From positions 62,001 to 126,000 of the forward strand of contig CALSUH010000008.1 of NCBI GenBank assembly GCA_943789485.1: a stretch of DNA of 64,000 nucleotides. Direction: 5' to 3'. Made by a program: the position numbers and the translations under genes. Within the stretch, counting starts at the first letter, position 1. Every line of letters begins with the position of its first letter. The DNA comes from an uncultured Pseudomonadales bacterium. Its GTDB lineage: Bacteria > Pseudomonadota > Gammaproteobacteria > Pseudomonadales > Pseudohongiellaceae. Positions 55,279 through 64,000 of this stretch are shown here, piece after piece. The notes below the pieces were generated by a model. The model was not told the origin of the DNA. It was given only the letters and a program-made list of their open reading frames with translations, and searched no databases.

Positions 55279-56472
55279 ATGCAGCGGAATGAAAGCTCCT
55301 TTCTAACTGCAGGTCTAGCTCTCTCAGTACTGTTAATACTAGGTGTTGCCCAACACTCTATGCAGAACTCAGTTACCGCTGCTAACAACTCACGGATGGT
55401 GCCGCATTTTGAAGTGGATCCGTTTTGGCCCCAGCCTTTGCCTAACAAATGGATTTTGGGCAGCGCGATTGGTGTGGATACTGATGCGCGTAATCATGTT
55501 TACATAGTGCACAGAACTGATGAGGCTAGTTTTGGCAGAACGGAAATCGGCATTGATAACGGAATATCGGATTGCTGTACACCAGCTCCGCCAATTTTGG
55601 AGTTCGCTCCCGATGGCTCACTCGTAAATGCATGGGGTGGTCCTGGGCAGGGATATACTTGGCCAGCTACAAATCATGGCATTGAAATCGCACCCAACGG
55701 CAACGTCTGGATTGGTGGCAATGGCAGTGGCGATTCCCACATAGTGGTATTTACCCGAGACGGCCAGTTTGTCCGCGAAATTGGCTTACCCGGAGAGGAT
55801 GTTGACAGTAATAGTACGCTCCATTTCAACCAAGTAGCCGAGATAGCAATCGACCCGGCCGCAAATGAGGCCTACATAGCCGATGGCTACGGCAACAAGC
55901 GAGTGGCGGTCTTGGATGTGGCCACGGGAGCCTTCAAGCGTTATTGGGGCGCCTATGGTAATCGCCCTTCAGATGACCCTGTCACTTATACGCCTGGAGA
56001 ACCCTTGCCGCAGCAATTTCGTGGCCCGGTACATTGTGCTGAGCCGTCGAATGACGGTCTAATCTATGTGTGTGATAGGGGGGCAGATAGGATTCAAGTA
56101 TTTCGAGCGGATGGAACCTTCATTAAGGAAGCTCAAATTGCTCCCATGACTGTAGGTGCTGGAGCTACTTGGGACATCGCTTTCTCCCAAGATGATGACC
56201 AAGAATTTATTTACGTTGCAGACGGCTCCAATATGAAAGTCCACGTTGTGCACCGTGACTCGCTTGAGCTTATGTATGACATTGGCAAGGGTGGCAGGCA
56301 GCCAGGTTTATTCTTCGGCACTCACAGTATTGTTAGCGATTCGGAAGGTAATTTTTACACAACTGAAACCTATGAAGGTAAACGCGTGCAGAAATTCGCT
56401 TACCAAGGCTTGCGATCGCTTGAACAACTGAGATCTGGGCCCGCTTGGCCGGAAGACTCTTTGCTTGACTGA
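55279..56472 (+). CDS. Exported NHL-repeat propeller protein, second PAL-like
   Basis: The 397-residue product has a signal-anchor (ALSVLLILGVAQHSMQNSV) and NHL-type strands such as NHGIEIAPNGNVWIGGNG, NQVAEIAIDPAANEAYIAD and HSIVSDSEGNFYTTETYEG. A pair of cysteines (DCC) and a lone late one (PVHCAE) are present. It has the same six-bladed propeller as PAL and the gene at 16260, but blade order and lengths differ, so they are not close paralogues. It may cleave or bind the product of an oxidase; no catalytic residue is assigned. It ends the exported run. Confidence 0.65.
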   Translation: MQRNESSFLTAGLALSVLLILGVAQHSMQNSVTAANNSRMVPHFEVDPFWPQPLPNKWILGSAIGVDTDARNHVYIVHRTDEASFGRTEIGIDNGISDCCTPAPPILEFAPDGSLVNAWGGPGQGYTWPATNHGIEIAPNGNVWIGGNGSGDSHIVVFTRDGQFVREIGLPGEDVDSNSTLHFNQVAEIAIDPAANEAYIADGYGNKRVAVLDVATGAFKRYWGAYGNRPSDDPVTYTPGEPLPQQFRGPVHCAEPSNDGLIYVCDRGADRIQVFRADGTFIKEAQIAPMTVGAGATWDIAFSQDDDQEFIYVADGSNMKVHVVHRDSLELMYDIGKGGRQPGLFFGTHSIVSDSEGNFYTTETYEGKRVQKFAYQGLRSLEQLRSGPAWPEDSLLD

Positions 56473-56671
56473 AGTTTGAGACAGGCCGTCCTCTCGGGTA
56501 ACTCGGGACAAAGTCAATCTCCTAATAAATAGCTCACAGCTTTTAACCAAAACTTTTCTAACGACCAAGCGTTAGGGTAGCGCTTCGCATTGCCCGCAAT
56601 ATCGCTCCGCCTTTTAGTCGTAAGCTTGGTAGTGAGATTTTTTGTATTAGAAAAAAGAACAGGAATCAGAA

Positions 56672-58609
<1,938 letters not shown>

Positions 58610-58645
58610 TGACATCAACCCCAAACTGACCCTCAGGAGAACCAT

Positions 58646-59074
58646 TTGAATAAGCTAATAAAGACCGCAGGTATATCCCTAATTTCTCTAACCATTGGTT
58701 TAGGTGCAGGAGTTTTTATGAGTAGTTCTGCTCAAGATAACGGGAAGGTATTTGAGCTGCGAACCTACACGGCTACACCCGGGAACCTGCAAAATCTTCA
58801 TGCGAGATTTCGGGATCACACGATTCGAATATTCGGCAACCATAGCATGAAAGTAGTAGGCTTCTGGTCACCTACTAGCGAAGAAGAAAGAGGGGATACT
58901 CTGGTTTATATCTTAGAACACGCAAGCCGAGAAGCAGCCAATGCATCCTGGACTGCCTTTGGTGAAGACCCAGAATGGGCGCGAGTTTCAGAAGAGTCCA
59001 ATGCGAATGGGAGAATTCTCGCTGGAGTCGAGAGCAAATATATGGTGGCAACTGATTATTCCCCGATGAAATAA
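58646..59074 (+). CDS. Exported NIPSNAP-family protein
   Basis: The 142-residue product starts at TTG 58646 behind AGGAG and has a signal peptide (LISLTIGLGAGVFMSSSAQ). The NIPSNAP core follows, KVFELRTYTATPGNLQNLHA, with HTIRIFGNHSMKVVGFW. NIPSNAP members have a ferredoxin-like fold and are usually cytosolic; an exported form is unusual. A bidirectional terminator follows the stop. It is 36 bp after acs and probably cotranscribed. Confidence 0.78.
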   Translation: MNKLIKTAGISLISLTIGLGAGVFMSSSAQDNGKVFELRTYTATPGNLQNLHARFRDHTIRIFGNHSMKVVGFWSPTSEEERGDTLVYILEHASREAANASWTAFGEDPEWARVSEESNANGRILAGVESKYMVATDYSPMK

Positions 59075-59102
59075 CTGAGGAATATATTTTCCAACAATCA
59101 TG

Positions 59103-59130
59103 AAAAAGGCTGTCAATTAACAGCCTTTTT
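59103..59130. terminator. Bidirectional terminator
   Basis: Arms AAAAAGGCTGT (59103-59113) and ACAGCCTTTTT (59120-59130) enclose a 6-nt loop, with T-runs for both directions. It serves the NIPSNAP gene (plus) and the symporter gene (minus, stop at 59175), which converge here. Confidence 0.85.
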
Positions 59131-59174
59131 CATCTCTAAAACAAGTGAGATCTAGTCTTGAACTACTGTTTAGC

Positions 59175-60848
59175 CTAAGCTTCTCCCGGCAGTCTAATAG
59201 TCTCAACCAATTCCTGTACATCGTCGGGTGGATCTGGAGTAAATTTAGATATCGCATAGGCAAAGCACAAGTTTACGAGAGTACCAAGTGTGCCAATACC
59301 TTCGGGTGAAATTCCGAATAACCAGTTGTTAGCTGTGCTCGCCGCCGGATTAAGAAGCTTGAAGTAAATTATGTATGAAGCCGTAAAAATAAAGCCGGCC
59401 ATCATGCCCGAAATTGCACCCTGTTTATTCATCTTCTTCTGAAATATGCCTAATACAATGGCTGGGAAGAAGGACGCCGCCGCGAGACCGAAGGCGAAGG
59501 CAACAACTTGCGCCACGTAGGCAGGTGGATTCATGCCGACATATCCCGCAATCAGCACTGCGACTAAGATAGATAGCCGTGCGGATAGCAATTCCTGTTT
59601 CTCGGTAATCGAGGGCATGAAGGTGCGTTTGAGCATGTCGTGTGCCACCGAAGTCGAGATCACCAGCAATAACCCGGCCGCTGTGGACAGGGCGGCGGCA
59701 AGGGCTCCGGCGGTAACCAGCGCGACTACCCAATTTGGCAGGCCGGCAATTTCTGGGTTTGCCATTACCATGATATCCGCACTTACCGTCAGCTCGTTGC
59801 GCTCGGCATCGCCTAGATATTGAATCTTACCGTCATTGTTTTTGTCATCGAAACTGATCAGGTTGGTGGTTTCCCATTTGCCAAACCAATCTGGCATAGC
59901 GCTATATTCCGCATTGCTAACGGAATTGATTAGATTGGTTCGAGCAAACGCCGCTACAGTCGGCGCTGTGGTATACAGTATTGCGATGAAAATCATGGCA
60001 TACCCGGCAGATCTGCGAGCATCGCGTACATTCGGCACGGTAAAGAAACGAATGATAACGTGGGGCAGTCCAGCCGTTCCGAACATAAGGGCCGCCGTTA
60101 TGAAAAAGACGTCCTGTGTGCTGCGCTGTCCTTCGGTGTAAGTGGCAAAACCTAGCTCTTGGCTGAGCCCGTCGAGCCGATCGAGTAAATAACCACTGCC
60201 GTCTACTAATTCCGAACCGAAGCCAATTTGCGGTATTACCTGTCCGGTCATCATGATGGAGATAAAGATGGCAGGGACCATGAAAGCGAATATGAGTACG
60301 CAGTACTGAGCGACCTGAGTGTAAGTGATCCCCTTCATGCCACCAAGCACGGCATAAAAGAAAACAATTGCCATGCCGATGATTACGCCGGTGGTAACGT
60401 CTACCTCGAGAAATCGAGAAAACACGATGCCCGCGCCCTGCATCTGCCCACACACATAAATAAATGAAATGACGATGGCGCAGAACACAGCCACCAGCCT
60501 TGCGCTCTGGGAATAATAACGATCACCAATGAAATCGGGGACGGTGAACTTGCCAAATTTGCGTAGATAAGGTGCGAGCAGTAATGCAAGCAGCACATAG
60601 CCCCCAGTCCAGCCCATTAAATAAAAGGTTCCATCCCTACCGAGGAAAGAGATGAGTCCAGTCATACTGATGAAAGAAGCGGCTGACATCCAGTCGGCGG
60701 CTGTGGCCATACCGTTCGCAACAGGGTGAACTCCACCTCCTGCCACATAAAACTCTTTGGTGGATCCGGCGCGCGACCAAATAGCAATGCCTATGTAGAG
60801 GCCAAAGGACAGGAATACAAACAGGTAAGTCCACATCTGAACGCTCAT
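59175..60848 (-). CDS. Sodium:solute symporter, VC2705/ActP-like subfamily
   Basis: The 557-residue inner-membrane protein has about thirteen hydrophobic helices and the SSS motifs WSRAGSTKEFYVAGGGVHPV, ATAADWMSAASFISMTGLIS and GLAAASFFPAIVLGIF. The partner DUF4212 gene just upstream, overlapping by 4 bp, marks the VC2705 subfamily (probable acetate or other monocarboxylate uptake). A loop between helices reads DDKNNDGKIQYLGDAE, like an EF-hand calcium loop. It has GGGAGAAG before the ATG. With acs next door, acetate import is the likely job. Confidence 0.88.
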   Translation of the reverse strand: MSVQMWTYLFVFLSFGLYIGIAIWSRAGSTKEFYVAGGGVHPVANGMATAADWMSAASFISMTGLISFLGRDGTFYLMGWTGGYVLLALLLAPYLRKFGKFTVPDFIGDRYYSQSARLVAVFCAIVISFIYVCGQMQGAGIVFSRFLEVDVTTGVIIGMAIVFFYAVLGGMKGITYTQVAQYCVLIFAFMVPAIFISIMMTGQVIPQIGFGSELVDGSGYLLDRLDGLSQELGFATYTEGQRSTQDVFFITAALMFGTAGLPHVIIRFFTVPNVRDARRSAGYAMIFIAILYTTAPTVAAFARTNLINSVSNAEYSAMPDWFGKWETTNLISFDDKNNDGKIQYLGDAERNELTVSADIMVMANPEIAGLPNWVVALVTAGALAAALSTAAGLLLVISTSVAHDMLKRTFMPSITEKQELLSARLSILVAVLIAGYVGMNPPAYVAQVVAFAFGLAAASFFPAIVLGIFQKKMNKQGAISGMMAGFIFTASYIIYFKLLNPAASTANNWLFGISPEGIGTLGTLVNLCFAYAISKFTPDPPDDVQELVETIRLPGEA

Positions 60849-61126
60849 TTTACTTCTCCCTCGGTATCGTTGCTGGAGGCCTGTTTGTATTGACTATCAA
60901 GCTTGTCCATTTCGCGGATGTAAATAAGAATGAGAGCGATGAAGGTCAGGATAGATCCTTGCTGGGCAATCCAGAAGCCGAGTTTAAAACCTTTGAGGCG
61001 AATAGTGTCCAAGACATCGACCAGCAGAATCCCACAAACAAAGGAAACAAAAAACCAGACGCAGAGCAGTGAAAGCACTAATTTTATATTGGCTTTCCAG
61101 TAGGAATTGGCACTGGTATTGGGCAT
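60845..61126 (-). CDS. DUF4212 partner of the sodium symporter
   Basis: The 93-residue product has two helices (LVLSLLCVWFFVSFVCGILL and GSILTFIALILIYI) and a charged tail, as in the TIGR03647-type partner of VC2705 symporters. It overlaps the symporter start by 4 bp and has AGAGG 6 nt before its ATG. It probably helps assemble or regulate the carrier. Confidence 0.9.
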   Translation of the reverse strand: MPNTSANSYWKANIKLVLSLLCVWFFVSFVCGILLVDVLDTIRLKGFKLGFWIAQQGSILTFIALILIYIREMDKLDSQYKQASSNDTEGEVK

Positions 61127-61153
61127 GGCTAACCTCTTTTCGTTGATATTAAT

Positions 61154-61360
61154 TCAGGCCAATTCATGGGGCTGAAAGTAGGGTAAATATTTAATGGTGC
61201 TGAGCAGTGCTCCCGATAAGGCGCTGGCAACGAGGACCGTGAAGATCAGCGCTGTGGTAGAGCTCTGGCGGCTTTTCTCTATGATTTTGATGGAGGTGCC
61301 CTGTATGTCTAGGACTCTCCATTGAAATACGCGCTTGAGGATCGGGATGAACAGCTTCAA
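61154..61360 (-). CDS. Possible small membrane protein upstream of the symporter pair
   Basis: A 68-residue frame from a TTG at 61360 has one strong hydrophobic helix (ALIFTVLVASALSGALLSTI). It lies 27 bp before the DUF4212 gene, suggesting an operon. The TTG lacks a ribosome site and sits only 6 bp from the core of operator I, so it would need a nearly leaderless mRNA. It may be chance. Confidence 0.4.
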   Translation of the reverse strand: MKLFIPILKRVFQWRVLDIQGTSIKIIEKSRQSSTTALIFTVLVASALSGALLSTIKYLPYFQPHELA

Positions 61361-61366
61361 CTAGTA

Positions 61367-61409
61367 TATACAAATGTATAAAATAACGCTTATACGTGAT
61401 GAGCACAAG
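61367..61409 (-). promoter_or_regulatory. Operator I near the symporter genes
   Basis: The core 61367-61382 reads TATACAAATGTATAAA and is the most symmetric copy. A CACAAG half-site at 61404-61409 is centred about 31.5 bp away. The surrounding 48 bp on the minus strand closely match operator B at 12580. It may serve the symporter operon or the TonB receptor. Confidence 0.65.
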
Positions 61410-61536
61410 GTTTTTTATGGCCTGTATTTGCTAGCGCGAAGCTGTCTTTATTGAAAATGAGAGAAATAGCTATCGAACGGGCAAACAAAGATGAATACGG
61501 GTCAAGCATTTACCCAAAAATTGTTTCTCAATTAAA

Positions 61537-61583
61537 TATTCATTTGTATAAAAGTCTTGCATCTCCATATTCAATTGTATAAA
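61537..61583 (+). promoter_or_regulatory. Tandem operators K and L with promoter for the TonB receptor
   Basis: Core K is at 61537-61552 (TATTCATTTGTATAAA) and core L at 61568-61583 (TATTCAATTGTATAAA); their centres are 31 bp apart, the same as the core-to-half-site spacing elsewhere. TTGCAT (61557-61562), a 15-bp spacer and TATAAA (61578-61583) form the promoter over core L, 130 bp before the ATG at 61713. Confidence 0.75.
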
Positions 61584-61712
61584 TTGTCAATTATGCAAGA
61601 TGAATGAGGCTTCTATGCCGTGTATTTGGCTAGCCAATTTTTATCTTATGCAAAATTAAGCCATCGCTAGTTATCGGAGCGGTCAAGATAAATCACTTTC
61701 AAGGGAAAGCAG

Positions 61713-64000
61713 ATGTTCAGACAAAATAAAATAAGCAGGATTCTATCGCCTGCCATAGCGCTGGCTTTATTGGCTCCAGCGGGATTCGTTCCCATGGCTA
61801 TGGCACAACAAAGTGCGGAAGAGGTCGAGCAAATCGTCGTTACTGGTACGCGAGGCCGGGAACGCACCGTATCCGATTCGCCAGTGCCCATTGATGTCTT
61901 CAGCGCAGAAGATATAAGCCAGATTTCGTATACGGACACTAATGATATTCTCCAAACGTTAGTGCCTTCCTTTAACGTTTCCAAGACTAACTTTTCTGGA
62001 GGTGCCTACATTCGTCCAGCTAGGTTGCGAGGCCTACAAAGTGATAAGACCCTCGTTTTGGTTAACTCGAAGCGGCGTCATCGATCCGCCCTCGTGGACA
62101 TTGACGGCGTGGGAGCTCAAGCCGCCGACATGGCAACTATCCCCTCAATTGCTATCGGTAACATAGAAGTTTTACGGGATGGTGCAGCGGCCCAATACGG
62201 TTCCGATGCCATCGCAGGTGTCGTCAACTTCATTCTCAAGGAAAACCGAGAAGGCGGAAGTATTTCTGTTGACATGGGCGAGTACGGCGAAGGTGATGGC
62301 CAGTCAGTCAATGTGCAGGCAAATATAGGACTGCCGCTGGGTGATAGCGGATTCATCAGCATTTCAGGTGAATATTCAGATGTGGAGCGGACTATACGCG
62401 CGGAAGAATATTGCGAGACCTTTTGGTGTGCGGATCGAAGTAATCCAAAGTACGCAATTTTCAACGCGAGAAATAACGCATCATCCGCCTACGAAGAAAC
62501 TGCTACATTCAGACAGGCTTATGAGAGTGGACATCCTACTTTCCACGATACCGGTCGCTTTTCCCAACCCTGGGGTCAACCAGCTTCTGAGTCTCTGCGC
62601 TTGTTTTTCAACGCAGGCTTTGATCTGAGCGATACCAGTGAGTTGTATTCGTTTGGTAGCTGGTCGAACAGCGAGTCTGACGCGAACTTTTTTCACCGTC
62701 GTCCTGTTATCGGGCTCTTTAAAGAGCTGCGTATTGCAGACGGTTCTACCTATAGTGCCAGGGATATTTTTCCAGCAGGCTTTACCCCGCAAATGTTTGG
62801 CGAAGTTGATGATAGATCTATTGTCGCTGGCTTGCGCGGTGAATGGAACAACGGCCTGACTTATGATTTCAGTATTCGCAACGGAGAAAGCGAAATTGAA
62901 TACAACCTGTTCAATACTCTGAACCCCTCAATGGGAGATCAATCTCCGACTCAGTTCCATTTGGGAAATCTGGTTAACGAAGAAACTCAGTTTCAGGCAG
63001 ACTTCACCTATGAACTAGACTCCGGCGCTGTGCTTGCCTTTGGCGCCAGCTTTTTAGATGAAGAGTATAATATTTTGGGAGGTGAGCCAGACTCTCACCT
63101 GCCAGGTATTTACGGGGCCCCAGATCCTCACGGTTTCTGTGATGGCGATACTGCCACTGCCACAGGTGCAGGGGTGATTGCGGGCGGCTCTACTTTGAAT
63201 TGCGCAGATAGTTCCGATCCTGTGTATTACACAGGAGATGTAGGCTCAAACGGCTTTCCGGGATTTCCACCGGAATTTTCGCAAAGCTATGGACGTGAAG
63301 CGACATCGATCTATGCAGACCTCAGTCATGATCTAACGGATACCTTATTCGTGCAGGGCGCGATACGTGGTGAGGACTATGACGATTTTGGCACGGAAGT
63401 AACCTGGAAACTGGCAGCTATACTGGACGTGACTGACAATTTTGCTATTCGCGGCTCGCTCGGCACCTCCTTACGTGCTCCTAGCCCAGGCCAGCAGGGT
63501 ACGACTAATATATCTGTGCGACTACCAAACGGCGTTCCAGTCAACCGTGGCTTGTTCCCGGCTGATTCTGCAGCTGCAAAAGCTATCGGTGCTCAGCCGC
63601 TCAAACCCGAACTGGCGAACAACATCACGCTCGGTTTTACTGCGGACATCGCCAATGTCAACTTGACGGTGGACTTCTACAGCATTGATATTGAAGATCG
63701 CGTCTTTATCAACGAAGATGCAAATGACGTGTCTACAAATCCAACTGCGGGCGCGGCCTATGACAGGTATCTTGCCTTGGAGGCGGCCGGTGTAGCCAAT
63801 GCTGCTTCTTTTGGTCAGGTGAACTATTTTGGTAATGCCTTTGATACCACCACAGATGGGGTAGACGTTGTAGCAACTACGCCTCTTGATTGGGGTAACA
63901 ATGGTGTGACTAGTCTGAGCCTTGCTCTGAACTACACCAAGAACGAGTTTGACAGCCCCGTCAGCCAGGTCAGCACTTTCTTAACGACGGAGGAACAGGC
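61713..64000 (+). CDS. TonB-dependent outer-membrane receptor (3' end cut by window)
   Basis: The frame from ATG 61713 (AAGGGA upstream) stays open to position 64000, giving 762 residues. It has a signal peptide (ALALLAPAGFVPMAMAQQ), a possible TonB box (VEQIVVTGTR), a plug domain (PARLRGLQSDKTLVLVNSKR, VLRDGAAAQYGSDAIAGVVN) and a beta-barrel with aromatic-rich strands. Such receptors take up siderophores, vitamins or organic nutrients too large for porins, using TonB energy. With three recurring operators in front it is probably the substrate's outer-membrane entry point. Three cysteine pairs in the barrel loops (YCETFWCAD and others) are notable. Confidence 0.92.
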   Translation, partial: MFRQNKISRILSPAIALALLAPAGFVPMAMAQQSAEEVEQIVVTGTRGRERTVSDSPVPIDVFSAEDISQISYTDTNDILQTLVPSFNVSKTNFSGGAYIRPARLRGLQSDKTLVLVNSKRRHRSALVDIDGVGAQAADMATIPSIAIGNIEVLRDGAAAQYGSDAIAGVVNFILKENREGGSISVDMGEYGEGDGQSVNVQANIGLPLGDSGFISISGEYSDVERTIRAEEYCETFWCADRSNPKYAIFNARNNASSAYEETATFRQAYESGHPTFHDTGRFSQPWGQPASESLRLFFNAGFDLSDTSELYSFGSWSNSESDANFFHRRPVIGLFKELRIADGSTYSARDIFPAGFTPQMFGEVDDRSIVAGLRGEWNNGLTYDFSIRNGESEIEYNLFNTLNPSMGDQSPTQFHLGNLVNEETQFQADFTYELDSGAVLAFGASFLDEEYNILGGEPDSHLPGIYGAPDPHGFCDGDTATATGAGVIAGGSTLNCADSSDPVYYTGDVGSNGFPGFPPEFSQSYGREATSIYADLSHDLTDTLFVQGAIRGEDYDDFGTEVTWKLAAILDVTDNFAIRGSLGTSLRAPSPGQQGTTNISVRLPNGVPVNRGLFPADSAAAKAIGAQPLKPELANNITLGFTADIANVNLTVDFYSIDIEDRVFINEDANDVSTNPTAGAAYDRYLALEAAGVANAASFGQVNYFGNAFDTTTDGVDVVATTPLDWGNNGVTSLSLALNYTKNEFDSPVSQVSTFLTTEEQ

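Larger units (their letters stand above)
61361..61712. other. 352-bp divergent control region with three operators
   Basis: This gap lies between the minus-strand symporter genes and the plus-strand TonB receptor. It holds operator I with its half-site (61367-61409) and the tandem operators K and L (61537-61583), but no gene. Confidence 0.7.

Overview
The window reads as a chromosomal segment of a marine-type gammaproteobacterium. This is inferred from the SUF operon style, the TonB receptor, the VC2705-type Na+ symporter pair, Cu/c-heme oxidases and moderate GC; no rRNA or marker gene is present to fix the taxon. No tRNA, rRNA, CRISPR, insertion sequence or phage gene was recognised.

Region 1 (1-7577, minus strand) is housekeeping: a SUF Fe-S assembly operon sufB-sufC-sufD-sufS-sufA-sufT (sufT cut by the window edge), headed by a promoter with a textbook IscR type-1 operator, and an ATP-type PEP carboxykinase gene. 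Region 2 (7578-9900) is a 930-bp gap with an orphan terminator, then an MFS transporter.

Region 3 (9914-28411) holds exported proteins and regulators: two copper type II (PHM-like) monooxygenase homologues, a PAL-like NHL propeller, a serine hydrolase, two members of an unnamed exported family, two tandem paralogous GntR/FCD regulators, a TMADH-like flavin/Fe-S oxidoreductase, a second PEP carboxykinase, a second MFS carrier and a DAO-family FAD oxidase. Region 4 (28736-39804) has a third GntR/FCD regulator, an aldehyde dehydrogenase, a compact five-gene operon (hyuB-hyuA-TPP enzyme-SDR-class IV aminotransferase) and a membrane-bound AraC-type regulator.

Region 5 (40046-56472, plus strand) is a long run of exported proteins: c-heme/propeller proteins, a Tat-exported double VOC protein, a DUF1587/1592/1588 c-heme protein, a DUF1552 protein, an ankyrin protein, a quinoprotein dehydrogenase, an exported HpcH/HpaI-type aldolase, a DUF6152 protein, a propeller gene broken by two frameshifts, and another NHL protein. 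Region 6 (56672-64000) has acetyl-CoA synthetase, an exported NIPSNAP protein, the symporter pair with its DUF4212 partner, and a TonB-dependent receptor running off the window.

The unifying signal is a palindromic element (consensus TATTCAATTGTATAAA) found at twelve intergenic places from 11285 to 61583. It lies upstream of both tandem GntR genes, both kinds of oxidase, the hyu operon, the aldolase, the symporter and the TonB receptor, and at five sites it overlaps the -10 region of a TTGAC-type promoter. The simplest reading, which is inference, is one regulon controlled by the tandem GntR pair. It would cover uptake of an unidentified, probably nitrogen-containing substrate, oxidation largely in the periplasm by copper, heme and PQQ enzymes, cytosolic processing by HyuAB, TPP, SDR, aminotransferase and ALDH enzymes, and entry to central metabolism through acetyl-CoA synthetase and PEP carboxykinase.
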